Shown: piece by piece, positions 34,337 through 42,262 of the stretch
Layout of the letters: every line of letters starts with the position of its first letter
Position numbering within the stretch: the stretch's first letter is position 1
Assembly (NCBI GenBank): GCA_964581895.1
Contig: CAZOPR010000007.1
Location: 31,444-95,443 of the forward strand
From: Exilispira sp964581895
GTDB lineage: Bacteria; Spirochaetota; JAAYUW01
DNA: 64,000 nt
Reading direction: 5' to 3'
Made by a program: the position numbers and the translations under genes
Notes under the pieces: model-generated
What the model was told of the DNA's origin: nothing
Databases searched by the model: none
What the model saw: only the letters and a program-made list of their open reading frames with translations

Positions 34337-34688
34337 ATGATGTTCTGGTTGACCGCTCCGGAATTGCAAAAGTGCCGTTTTGGTTTGCTTTTATCTTGTT
34401 AAAAATATCTAAAGCGTGCTTTTTGAGTATCAGCTTTTTTACTTCACCTGCCGGGTTGCCGTCCGTATCGTACGCAATCACTTTATCCTCACATTCTTTC
34501 ATGTTATAGACAAATTCGGGACGCCTTGCTTCGGCTCTAATTACTTTAACAATCGGGTAAAATATGCTGTCTAAAATTTTCAATTTTTCGTCCGCTCCGT
34601 ACACTTTACCGTCCGCCATTAGTTTTATAAAAGCGTAAAATTCGCTCCACTCTCCTTTATTGGCGGTTAAGGTTTTAATTTCGGTCAT
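34260..34688 (-). pseudogene. N-terminal fragment of a HpaII-like restriction endonuclease
   Basis: 142 codons. The first ~115 residues (TANKGEWSEFYAFIKLMADG, then YGADEKL) resemble the start of HpaII-type type II endonucleases, which are usually about 350 aa. The last 27 codons are antisense to the duplicated repeat-protein gene and end at an arbitrary stop, so about two thirds of the enzyme is missing. It overlaps the methyltransferase stop by 14 bp, as in an intact RM operon. The nuclease is almost certainly inactive. Confidence 0.6.
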
Positions 34689-35565
34689 TGTTACTTCTTT
34701 TTAATACTTGTAAAATTTGGTTAGCAGTGGCTTGTATAGCGGGAACGGCTACGCTGTTGCCTACTTGTTTCATAGCTTGAGTTTCCGAAACAGGCAACTC
34801 AAACCATTCAGGAAATCCCTGCATGGTTAAACCTTGTCTGGGTGTTAATCTGACTTCTTTTCCGTCCACCACATAGCAATCCCAATTTCGCCTGTCTTTA
34901 ACTCCGGAGCCTCTACCTCCTACCCTTAAAGTAAAACCTATTTCCTTTTCCGCTTTACCTCCCAAAATATCGGACATAGTCATTTTTAAAGGTACGGGTG
35001 CCGGAAAATCAAAATTTTGGTTTTTATCTTTAAAACCTATCATAAAAAGTCTGGGTCGTCTTTGCGGTAAGCCGTAATCTTCGGCTTTCATAACTTTGAA
35101 ATAAAAGGAATAGCCCAATTCTTCCTCTATCACCCTTTTAATTACTGCAAAAGTCTTGCCTTCATCGTGGTTTAAAAGCCCTCTGACATTTTCCAAGAAA
35201 AAAGTCTTAGGTTGTTTTTCCTGAATTATGCGGGCAATATCAAAAAACAAAGTACCTCTGGTGTCTCCGAAGCCTTTTTTAAACCCGGCATTGCTGAAAG
35301 GCTGACAGGGAAAGCCGGCACACAAAACATCAAAATCCGGAATTTCTTTAGGGTCTTGTTTGGTTATATCTTTATTAAATAAAGGCATACCTAAATCTTC
35401 AAACAATCCGGGAGAAATCTTTTTAAAGTTATGTTCATAGCTTTTTCTGGCCTGATCGTTAATTTCACTCACAAAAACGCACTCCATACCTAAATTATGG
35501 AAAGCAAGATGAAAACCGCCTATCCCGGCAAATAAATCAATAAATTTATATTTTTTGTTGCTCAT
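34675..35565 (-). CDS. C5-cytosine DNA methyltransferase
   Basis: 296 aa. All main motifs are visible: I FIDLFAGIGGF (residues 8-18), IV GFPCQPFS with the catalytic Cys (about 89-96), VI ENVRG (about 140), VIII QRRPR (about 182), X QVGNSVAVPAIQAT (about 268-281). The target-recognition region is short. Presumably methylates the site of the linked HpaII-like enzyme; with the nuclease broken it now acts as a solitary, protective methylase. The small HTH gene lies one base upstream. Confidence 0.95.
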   Translation of the reverse strand: MSNKKYKFIDLFAGIGGFHLAFHNLGMECVFVSEINDQARKSYEHNFKKISPGLFEDLGMPLFNKDITKQDPKEIPDFDVLCAGFPCQPFSNAGFKKGFGDTRGTLFFDIARIIQEKQPKTFFLENVRGLLNHDEGKTFAVIKRVIEEELGYSFYFKVMKAEDYGLPQRRPRLFMIGFKDKNQNFDFPAPVPLKMTMSDILGGKAEKEIGFTLRVGGRGSGVKDRRNWDCYVVDGKEVRLTPRQGLTMQGFPEWFELPVSETQAMKQVGNSVAVPAIQATANQILQVLKRSNNDRN

Positions 35566-35566
35566 A

Positions 35567-35761
35567 TTAAACGGTGTTTTTAACCTCCTTTAAAAACTTC
35601 TCAAAATCCGGTTTCTCAATTCGCCACTCTCTGCCGATTTTATAAAATCCTTTTATCTTCTTGTCTTTAATGTACCTACGCACGGTTACCGCACTCAAAT
35701 TAAGTAAAGTGCAAATCTCGTGTACGGTATAGTAACTTTTTTGATCTTCGCTTTCAGGCAT
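35567..35761 (-). CDS. HTH_17/excisionase-type DNA-binding protein, probable RM controller
   Basis: 64 aa from ATG 35761. The winged MerR-like motif YYTVHEICTLLNLSAVTVRR, then YKIGREWRI is typical of excisionase-family HTH proteins. Position upstream of and nearly fused to the methyltransferase suggests a controller role. An in-frame TTG at 35788 is rejected: TTGACA (35793-35798) and TAGGTA (35769-35774) place +1 at the ATG. Confidence 0.75.
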   Translation of the reverse strand: MPESEDQKSYYTVHEICTLLNLSAVTVRRYIKDKKIKGFYKIGREWRIEKPDFEKFLKEVKNTV

Positions 35762-35807
35762 GTTTAAATACCTATCAACATTTATCAAATTCTGTCAACC
35801 TAAAAAC

Positions 35808-36065
35808 TTATTTAAACAAACCGTTCGGGTCTGCTTCTTCTTTTTCTTCTTCCGTTCTGTCACTAGCTCGGTCTATCAATACTAGAATAGATGCTAAACC
35901 AAGCATAAAAACAATGTAAAAAATAATCCAGTTAATCCAATTCCAATTAAAAATATTTCCAAGTTTTGTAATTTCTTGTGACACAAAAAAGAAAAACACA
36001 ATACCTGCAATAATAAAAATTCCCTGTTTTAAGAAGTTCAAAGCTGACAGCTTTTCCAGAGCCAT
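35808..36065 (-). CDS. two-helix membrane protein
   Basis: 85 aa with two transmembrane segments (FIIAGIVFFFFVS, about 16-28; WIIFYIVFMLGLASILVLI, about 47-65) and a charged C-terminus. Unknown function; part of the imported island. The IS1595 relic starts about 10 bp upstream of its ATG. Confidence 0.55.
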   Translation of the reverse strand: MALEKLSALNFLKQGIFIIAGIVFFFFVSQEITKLGNIFNWNWINWIIFYIVFMLGLASILVLIDRASDRTEEEKEEADPNGLFK

Positions 36066-36074
36066 AATAAATAG

Positions 36075-36801
36075 GGCTCATGACTAGAATAACTATATAA
36101 GTTATACTATTAAAGTCATGAAATACAGCAAATTAAGCAATTATCAAATCAAAAAAATATTAAAGTGTTTTTGTATAGATTTAACAGCTGTACAAACCAG
36201 TAATCTTTTGGGTGTTAATCGTAATACCATTAACAAGTATTTCACAATATTTAGAAACTCCATTCAAGAATTAGCCATACTAGATAGGAAGGGTTTTTTG
36301 AATGGCCAAATTGAACTTGATGAAAGCTACTTCGGAGCTAGGAGGGTAAGGGGTAAAAGAGGGAGAGGAGCTGCTGGTAAAACACCGGTATTTGGACTGC
36401 TTAAAAGAGACGGTAAAGTTATACACTCAAATAGTTAGTAATTGTTCAAAAGAGCAATTGTTACCTATTATTAAAGGTAAAGTGTTAGAGCACTCTAAGG
36501 TCTACACCGATGGCTGAAAGGCCTATGACGGGTTAGTATTAAATGGTTATGAACACTACAGGATATATCACTCTCACAATGAATTTGCTAGGGGTAAGAA
36601 CCATGTTAACGGGATAGAGAGCTTTTGGAGTTATGCTAAAAGACGGATGAACAAGTTTAATGGATTTACAAAAGATAACTTTCCTATATTCTTAAAAGAA
36701 ACTGAATTTAGGTTTAACCATAGACAAGATAACATTTACAAATTACTATTAACACAACTAAGAAACACACCACTTAATAGTTGCTAATCTGTGGGAGAGC
36801 C
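36075..36801 (+). mobile_element. IS1595-family insertion sequence, degenerate
   Basis: Bounded by GGCTC at 36075-36079 and GAGCC at 36797-36801 as short imperfect terminal inverted repeats, with a broken transposase between. I see no clear 8-bp target duplication. Confidence 0.65.
36118..36787 (+). pseudogene. IS1595/ISXO2-type DDE transposase, frameshift plus nonsense
   Basis: Reading begins at ATG 36118 with an HTH region (LTAVQTSNLLGVNRNTINKY) and the first catalytic segment GQIELDESYFGARR. A +1 shift near 36421 moves the frame; downstream YTDG, then TGA at 36515-36517, then KAYDGL shows Trp changed to stop. The remaining motifs (KNHVNGIESFWSYAKRRM, then FRFNHR) are intact. Two lesions make it inactive unless TGA is read as Trp and the shift is an assembly error. 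Confidence 0.85.
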
Positions 36802-36865
36802 ATATCTATTTTATTTTCAAAGCTGAGACCGGTTTTCGTGTTGGCTCCTCCTACTCCGTTTTTAA

Positions 36866-37675
36866 TCATACTAAGACTGGGTTTAGTTGGTTAATTCTTT
36901 GAAACCTTTTTATAGATAATTCAAGATATTTTTCCTCTATTTCTATACCAATAAACTTTCTTTCAAAGCCGGCGTTCATAGTAGCAATTCCAGTAGTTGA
37001 GCTACCGCTAAAAGGGTCTAGAACTACACCCCCGGGTTTTACTGAAGTCAAAATTATCCTTTTCAGAAGGTCTAGAGGTTTTTGGGTGGGGTGTTTGCCA
37101 AAAATTTTTTCCTCTGATTTTGGAGGCTTAATGGACCATACAGACCGCATTTGTAAGCCTGGCTTTTTCAAATTGTCCTCTGGCCAATTGCCTAACTTGG
37201 ATATTTCGTAGTTAAAATAGTGTTTAGCCTTTTCACTCTTACGGGCCCAGATAAGTGTTTCATGAGATGCTGTAAAATATCTCCCAGAAAGATTAGGAGA
37301 AGCATTAGGTTTGAACCAGGATATATCGTTAAGGATTTTGTAGTTTAGCAACTGAAGGGCAAAACCACACTGGTAAATACTATGGTAAGTGCCACTAACC
37401 CAAACTGTACCCTCTGGCTTCAGAACTCTGTAAACTTCTTTTAACCATGATTTATGAAACTCAAAGTCAGCCGAAACACCATTTGACTCATCCCAATCAC
37501 CTTTGTTCACGCTAACCCTTTTACCTGCTTGCACACTGAATCCACCATTGGAAAGAAAATAAGGCGGATCGGCAAACACAACATCAAAATAATTCTCTGG
37601 AAACTGCCCCATTATTTGTAAAGAATTTCCGTGATACAAGCAAAAATTATCCTGCTTAAAGTAGGGCTGAAGCAT
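36866..37675 (-). CDS. beta-class DNA methyltransferase (N6-A or N4-C)
   Basis: 269 aa from ATG 37675. Motif IV DPPY (about residues 37-40) precedes motif I DPFSGSSTTG (about 225-234), the order of the beta class (DpnA/MboII-like), with HPTQKPLDLL between. No nuclease partner is adjacent, so an orphan, probably protective methylase. A TTG start at 37690 is possible but less likely. Confidence 0.88.
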   Translation of the reverse strand: MLQPYFKQDNFCLYHGNSLQIMGQFPENYFDVVFADPPYFLSNGGFSVQAGKRVSVNKGDWDESNGVSADFEFHKSWLKEVYRVLKPEGTVWVSGTYHSIYQCGFALQLLNYKILNDISWFKPNASPNLSGRYFTASHETLIWARKSEKAKHYFNYEISKLGNWPEDNLKKPGLQMRSVWSIKPPKSEEKIFGKHPTQKPLDLLKRIILTSVKPGGVVLDPFSGSSTTGIATMNAGFERKFIGIEIEEKYLELSIKRFQRINQLNPVLV

Positions 37676-37713
37676 TAGATATTTGTGCAAAAACTTTTTA
37701 ATTTAGACAACCC

Positions 37714-37920
37714 CTACCCCAAATAATACTTCCAGTTGATTTCTTTGAGGACTTGGTTGACTTGCTTGAGGAGGGCCGGGCTGCGAGTGGAGATGGTGGC
37801 TAGGGCTTCAAGCTGGGCTTTTTGCACAGTGTAGTTGGCTTCACAAATTTGTTTTTTGACCACGAAAAGGAAGCGAGAAAAATAGGCATCGGGGAGGCAG
37901 CGGTTGTGCCGGGCAAATTT
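37714..37920 (-). pseudogene. C-terminal gene fragment interrupted by mini-element F
   Basis: 69 codons on the minus strand, open from the edge of the 54-bp mini-element to TAG at 37714 (KFARHNRCLPDAYFSRFLF, then LKQVNQVLKEINWKYYLG). There is no start; the element's GTTCAC end is followed one base later by this coding sequence. Base composition is richer in G+C than the phage genes. Family not recognised. Confidence 0.6.
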
Positions 37921-37921
37921 G

Positions 37922-37975
37922 GTGAACTACCTACTAGCCTGAAGGCATAGGGGTTTTACGGCTGGATTGGTGAAC
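37922..37975 (-). repeat. 54-bp mini-element, copy F
   Basis: Identical over 54 bp to 32747-32800. It separates the gene fragment at 37714-37920 from the RusA region. Confidence 0.8.
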
Positions 37976-38013
37976 GGCCAAGTTCACCAAGAATGGCTTA
38001 GGCTAAAATCTGC

Positions 38014-38388
38014 TTAGCATTCAATTACTACACCTGGCTTATCTTTATTCACTTCGCACCCTAAAATAACCGGCCAGAATTCATCGGCATTGTCATCGGG
38101 TAGCCAGCCGGCCTGAACCATTAAATCGGCTAAAGTTTGAATTGGGTTGATATAGTCAAATTTACGCCGGCTATTGCGAATAAAATAAAAGCCAACCTTA
38201 AATGGCTTGGGTTGATTTTCAATCAATTTTAGCCAATTTGCTTTATTGGCCTGTAATTGAGGCATACAAAGCTTTTTGTATGCTAAAGCGGTCTTAGACC
38301 AAACCAAATATTTTCCTGTCCACTGCTTTGAGTTTTTTGAGCATGCTACATTGCCAGCTATGAAGATTTGGTTTGGTTTTAGGGACAT
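38014..38388 (-). CDS. rusA: RusA-like Holliday junction resolvase
   Basis: 124 aa, the usual RusA length. The core is RRKFDYINPIQTLADLMVQA, then GWLPDDNADEFWPV, matching the family pattern of basic residues, D-x-x-N and a later D-D-N/S-x-x that binds metal. Such enzymes cut four-way junctions before packaging. Lies 21 bp after the KilA-N gene on the same strand. Confidence 0.78.
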   Translation of the reverse strand: MSLKPNQIFIAGNVACSKNSKQWTGKYLVWSKTALAYKKLCMPQLQANKANWLKLIENQPKPFKVGFYFIRNSRRKFDYINPIQTLADLMVQAGWLPDDNADEFWPVILGCEVNKDKPGVVIEC

Positions 38389-38409
38389 TTAGCTTGATTT
38401 CAACCTAAA

Positions 38410-39162
38410 TTAGTTTAGTTTGCTTAACAACCATTGTTGACCTTTGGGGGTTATCATTGTCTTGGTTGTGCAAATTTCATCACCATTTCGTTTTGTCCAG
38501 CTATACTCTAACACTTGGAAATAGCCCCTGTCAATGTATTCCTGGTAAGGGTGGTTTCTAGGATTAAGAAAGCCTAATTGACGGCACTTAGCAAACAAGG
38601 TTGTCCTACCATAAGGCAACTTCATTGCCTTAACCGCCTCGTCAAAAGGCAAAGCATTGACACTCGCTTTTAATGTTTGAGCAAATTCCACATCGTCTTT
38701 TTGAGCCTCTAATTTAAGTTGTAAAGCCTCTTTTGTTTTTTCTGCCTCTACCAGTGCCTCTAAGGCTTGTAAATAGGTTTGGGGTAGGGTTATTGGATTT
38801 TGGTTGAGTTTTAATTCCACCTTGCCAGTTTGGAGTAAGGTGTCAATTTGTTTATTTGCCCAAACTTGAAACTTTGGACTAATCCATCTTGCAAATTCTA
38901 AAGCCACTTCTCTTGGGGCAAAAGTGCCTTGAATTCCATTACCTCCTTTTTTAATTAGTAAACATCCCGATTGCCCATTTTGGGTATTCGGGTTTTGTAG
39001 TTCGTATTCTATCAAATACTCTTTTGTAGAATCACTATTTTTCCATTTGTCTAACCGCCTGCCAAAGTGCTTGGCAATTTTGGTTAAATTTACCAAACCA
39101 TCTACCACTTGAAAAATAGACGGGTCAAAATTGTTGTGTTGAATTGTTGTGTTTTCAGTCAT
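38410..39162 (-). CDS. KilA-N / phage antirepressor protein
   Basis: 250 aa. Residues about 10-105 are a KilA-N domain (VDGLVNLTKIAKHFGRRLDK, then FAPREVALEFARWISPKF). Residues about 155-250 resemble the KilAC/antirepressor C-terminal domain (FDEAVKAMKLPYGRTTLFAK, then MITPKGQQWLLSKL). It acts as a DNA-binding regulator in temperate and lytic phages. It has a strong promoter at 39246-39273 and an 80-nt leader. Confidence 0.85.
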   Translation of the reverse strand: MTENTTIQHNNFDPSIFQVVDGLVNLTKIAKHFGRRLDKWKNSDSTKEYLIEYELQNPNTQNGQSGCLLIKKGGNGIQGTFAPREVALEFARWISPKFQVWANKQIDTLLQTGKVELKLNQNPITLPQTYLQALEALVEAEKTKEALQLKLEAQKDDVEFAQTLKASVNALPFDEAVKAMKLPYGRTTLFAKCRQLGFLNPRNHPYQEYIDRGYFQVLEYSWTKRNGDEICTTKTMITPKGQQWLLSKLN

Positions 39163-39245
39163 ATGAACGAATTCTCCCCCCTGCTAGCACAAGGGGGATA
39201 CGACTAAAAACACACACCCTACAATGCTAGTAGTAGGTTAGTAGT

Positions 39246-39273
39246 ATTATAGCAAGTTTTTTTGGGTTGTCAA
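39246..39273 (-). promoter_or_regulatory. strong promoter of the KilA-N gene
   Basis: TTGACA 39268-39273, 16 bp, TATAAT 39246-39251 on the minus strand. Confidence 0.85.
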
Positions 39274-39296
39274 AAAAATGAGGGCTATATGCCCTC
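39272..39296 (-). terminator. intrinsic terminator of the three small genes upstream
   Basis: GAGGGC-ATATA-GCCCTC hairpin (39280-39296) followed on the minus strand by A and seven T. The T-run abuts the -35 of the KilA-N promoter. Confidence 0.75.
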
Positions 39297-39303
39297 AAAG
39301 CGT

Positions 39304-39483
39304 TTAGCTGTTAACTAAACTAAACCCCACTAAATTATCCAAAGAAACTGTATGCATTTTTCCATCGCTGTCCCATCCATACGCCGGCAACTCTTGCAAA
39401 ATACGCAAAGAGCTTGTAACTAGAGTTAGTTTAATTCCACCAGAAATCTCAATTTTCCATTGATAGAGATAGCGTTTTTTCAT
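39304..39483 (-). CDS. small paralogous protein 3
   Basis: 59 aa (MKKRYLYQWKIEISGGIKLT). Same length and strand pattern as the two upstream proteins: a beta hairpin, an L-x-I strand, an LPAYGWD turn, and a final V-x-L/F strand. Its ATG overlaps the TGA of the preceding gene (ATGA), indicating coupling. Function unknown. Confidence 0.6.
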   Translation of the reverse strand: MKKRYLYQWKIEISGGIKLTLVTSSLRILQELPAYGWDSDGKMHTVSLDNLVGFSLVNS

Positions 39484-39671
39484 TCTTCCCTCCCTAAAAA
39501 GTGAATATGCTTGATTTCGCTGTAATCAAAAACAACATTGCTTTTAGTTTCAGGGCAATAGCCTTCAGTCAATCCGCTTAAAGGCAAAACAATGTCCAAG
39601 TATTTGATGAGAATCAAATAAACATGAGAATGTTTGCCAGCCAGCTCAACATATACGGCAAAATTAAACAT
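39480..39671 (-). CDS. small paralogous protein 2
   Basis: 63 aa from ATG 39671, which has a clear SD (GGAGG) six bases upstream, rare in this window. Core VYVELAGKHSHVYLILIK, then LTEGYCPETKSNVVFDYSEI aligns with its neighbours. Overlaps the upstream gene by 8 bp. Confidence 0.65.
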   Translation of the reverse strand: MFNFAVYVELAGKHSHVYLILIKYLDIVLPLSGLTEGYCPETKSNVVFDYSEIKHIHFLGREE

Positions 39672-39843
39672 TTGTAACCTCCAGGATGTTTTCAGAAACA
39701 AACTCAACATGTTTACCAAGGGAAGGGCAATACCCTTTTAGCGGAGCGTTTGTAATTTTCAACTCTTTGTGAGAGTCAAAAATGAATACTACCACCCGTC
39801 CAACATTTGGAATATTGACAACCAATCTGTGCGAATACACCAT
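39664..39843 (-). CDS. small paralogous protein 1
   Basis: 59 aa (MVYSHRLVVNIPNVGRVVVF, then PLKGYCPSLGKHVEF). AAGGTGAGG before the ATG resembles an SD. First of three overlapping, similarly built small genes. Function unknown; the GYCP turn is shared with protein 2. Confidence 0.6.
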   Translation of the reverse strand: MVYSHRLVVNIPNVGRVVVFIFDSHKELKITNAPLKGYCPSLGKHVEFVSENILEVTNV

Positions 39844-39887
39844 ACCTCACCTTAAACTTCTAACTTTTTTAGCTTAAAGTATTTTTA

Positions 39888-40445
39888 TCAAAATGGCAAG
39901 ATAATTTCTGCCACCTTTTCTGCCTCTTGTTTTAAGAAAACTTGTTGATAGCGGTTCTTAACATACTCATGATTTTTTTTATTTTTTATTTTGCAATAAA
40001 TTAAACTGGTTGGAATTACAATTCTATGTCTTAAAACTTTTATTCCATAAAACCTGCTCAAAACCTCATCTTTGAATTTATCTCGCTCTTTTTGCTCAGG
40101 GCTGTCGTGCCAGAAACTATCTACCTCAACGGCATAAGCCGGATAGTAGTCAGTGGCAGGGATGTAAATATCCGGGGCTATCGGGGTAGCCCAGCGTTTT
40201 GTTGGGTCAAAAAATTGAGGCTCTAAAACGGCGTCAGTATTTGCATTTATAAGGGTTTTTTGGTCTTGGATGTCATTGTATATCCCGATGCTTAAGTAGT
40301 CGGCTAAATGCCTAGCAAACCAAAGCTGGGTAGAGCTAATCATTCCTTGTAAATGTTTTAATTCAATATTTGGTTTGTGTTTTAATTCTAAACACAAGGT
40401 TTTAGGTTCTTTAATTACAGGCTTTGTAAGAAAGGTTTCAGGCAT
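39888..40445 (-). CDS. PD-(D/E)XK-like nuclease (DUF559/DUF2726 type)
   Basis: 185 aa. Residues about 90-145 show APDIYIPATDYYPAYAVEVD, then H, then E-x-x-x-R-x-x-x-KDEVLSRFYGIKVLRHR, the pattern of Vsr-like/DUF559 endonucleases (acidic-E-x-D, conserved His, charged helix, VLR strand). Substrate unknown; probably a DNA repair or defence nuclease within the island. Confidence 0.55.
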   Translation of the reverse strand: MPETFLTKPVIKEPKTLCLELKHKPNIELKHLQGMISSTQLWFARHLADYLSIGIYNDIQDQKTLINANTDAVLEPQFFDPTKRWATPIAPDIYIPATDYYPAYAVEVDSFWHDSPEQKERDKFKDEVLSRFYGIKVLRHRIVIPTSLIYCKIKNKKNHEYVKNRYQQVFLKQEAEKVAEIILPF

Positions 40446-40541
40446 TTTTTAGTGTAATATTTCGTGGCCACAGAATTCTAGCAGTCTTTTTATTAGTTTG
40501 AGCATATTTATGGTTTAATTAGTATTTAAATAAATTAAAGC

Positions 40542-40682
40542 CTAGTTTCTTGGTGTAGCCAAATAACCAATAAAGCAAGGTATGAATAGAAAAACAGCCC
40601 ATAAAAAGACTTGACTTGAAGTCCAGATTAGGGCTAGGCCAAGAAAGAATAAGGAGAAGGTCAAGAAAAAAAAATTAAGCAT
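40542..40682 (-). CDS. 46-aa two-helix membrane protein, holin candidate
   Basis: MLNFFFLTFSLFFLGLALIW, then a hydrophobic VFLWAVFLFIPCFIGYL segment and a basic C-terminus (PRN). The ATG overlaps the stop of the lysozyme-like gene by 8 bp. Two short membrane helices directly coupled to a muralytic gene is the usual holin arrangement. No experimental or family support beyond that. Confidence 0.55.
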   Translation of the reverse strand: MLNFFFLTFSLFFLGLALIWTSSQVFLWAVFLFIPCFIGYLATPRN

Positions 40683-41571
40683 ATTTTCTGCAGTAGTTAT
40701 TTACTCCGTGGTTCTTAAAAGCCCTTTTGCATCCATACCAGGGGCCGAACCCGCTTTCCTCGTATAAATCAAGAGCTATTGTTATGTTATTATCCACATT
40801 GTGTAGCCATTCAACCAGTTTTTGATTGCACTCATTAGCTCTGTCTTTAGACTGACTCTTGCCCATATCGCATTTAATTCCCGACAGCTTCTCAATTCTT
40901 GCTTTTTGGTAGTAAGTGTTGATTTGTTTTAGTCCAGCATCCAGACCGGCTGAATTTAGGTCGGCATAGTTGCAGTTCCTATAGTCGCCCCCTATTTGGT
41001 ATTTTTTGGAGCATACTCCGGTAGTCTTTTCCCAGTAAGTGCCGTTTTCATATTTCAGTGTAATAGCTGATATATCAGCAACTACTACACCGTGCTTTTC
41101 AAGAAAGGCTTGGTATAGTTTGTTGCCGTTAGGGTTAGCTTTGACCTCGTCTATCAATTCCTTGCCAGAGACTTTTTTGCCGTTGTTAAGGGTAAAAGTT
41201 AGATTCTGAATAGGGCTGGTTTCGTCGTTTTTAATTATGTCGATTTCGACAGGTTTAGATTCTGGCTCCTCCTCTTTTTTAATTAGGTTGTTTTCTACCC
41301 AATTAGATTTTGTTTCAATTATGGGCATTGCTGTTTCAGTCTTTTTTAGCTCAGTGATTTTGTACTCGGTTGCCCCAGCTATCTGAGCTGGTTGGCTAGA
41401 AGGCATAAACACCGGGATTAAGGCAAGGGCTATGCCGGCGATAATTGCACTTATTGTTTTCCCTTCTAAAATTTTGTTAAAAAAATAGGGTGGCTGCTCT
41501 ATTGTATTAAAACAGCCTGAATTAAAGTTTCCTGAATTGCAATTTCCTGTGTTGTTTTTAATTATAGACAT
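40675..41571 (-). CDS. membrane-anchored lytic transglycosylase-like lysin
   Basis: 298 aa. Short Asn/Gly/Ser-rich N-terminus (NCNSGNFNSGCFN), one membrane helix (TISAIIAGIALALIPVF, about 39-56), a charged linker, and a C-terminal lysozyme-fold domain (about 175-298). That domain contains LDAGLKQINTYYQ, ITIALDLYEESGFGPWYGC and RAFKNHG, the pattern of SLT-type domains (QIN and GxxPW motifs). Several Cys suggest an extracytoplasmic domain. The catalytic Glu is not certain. Likely signal-anchor-release endolysin paired with the holin candidate downstream. Confidence 0.65.
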   Translation of the reverse strand: MSIIKNNTGNCNSGNFNSGCFNTIEQPPYFFNKILEGKTISAIIAGIALALIPVFMPSSQPAQIAGATEYKITELKKTETAMPIIETKSNWVENNLIKKEEEPESKPVEIDIIKNDETSPIQNLTFTLNNGKKVSGKELIDEVKANPNGNKLYQAFLEKHGVVVADISAITLKYENGTYWEKTTGVCSKKYQIGGDYRNCNYADLNSAGLDAGLKQINTYYQKARIEKLSGIKCDMGKSQSKDRANECNQKLVEWLHNVDNNITIALDLYEESGFGPWYGCKRAFKNHGVNNYCRKYA

Positions 41572-42262
41572 ATAGTTGATTATTCTTTCTAGCTAAATCA
41601 AAAAAGCTATTAAATAACTCTGATTTATTTTCCTCAATCTTAAGTAAATCTGGCTTAGGTTGAACTTCTTGTTTGTAATGGTTAAAAATATGGCCATCTG
41701 GAATTGCATCAAATGTAAAGATATTGTATTGCAGGCTATCTATCATGTTAGGATAAAACAAATCTAAGGTAAATTGAGAAAATAGAGAATTGCGATATTT
41801 GTGGTTATTATCATATAAGTAGTCTGCAATTTTGTAAATGTTGATATAACCAATTCTATCTATAATGTAATTAATTTGGCTTGTGATTACAACCTCAAAA
41901 TTATCTCTGTCTTTGTTTTCATAGATATATTTTTTTCTAGCTAGAGGATACGGAATAAAGTTTTCTGCTTCGGCAATATTTTGTTTGTGGAAATTCAGTA
42001 GACTTTCTACCAAATTAGGGTTAAATGTCCTAGAGAATTTGGTTTTTTTGCCGTGCAAAATTAGCTTTTCAGCTGGTATTGTAAAGACATCTAGCTCTGT
42101 TGGGCTAGAATAATTGAGGTTATAGATATCTAATACTATCTCATCTTCAGTAATGGAGTCGTCCAGCTCAAAAATACTAGCTTCTTTTAGATTTATTTCT
42201 CCTATTTTTCTAAAGCAATCAAACTTTTCAATTATTTTGGGAGTTAGTTTAATCATATTCAT
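41558..42262 (-). CDS. unknown protein
   Basis: 234 aa, Ile/Asn/Lys-rich with an acidic N-terminal half; no family recognised. It overlaps both neighbours by 14 bp, so it belongs to the helicase-to-lysin operon read leftward from 44524. Confidence 0.55.
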   Translation of the reverse strand: MNMIKLTPKIIEKFDCFRKIGEINLKEASIFELDDSITEDEIVLDIYNLNYSSPTELDVFTIPAEKLILHGKKTKFSRTFNPNLVESLLNFHKQNIAEAENFIPYPLARKKYIYENKDRDNFEVVITSQINYIIDRIGYINIYKIADYLYDNNHKYRNSLFSQFTLDLFYPNMIDSLQYNIFTFDAIPDGHIFNHYKQEVQPKPDLLKIEENKSELFNSFFDLARKNNQLYVYN

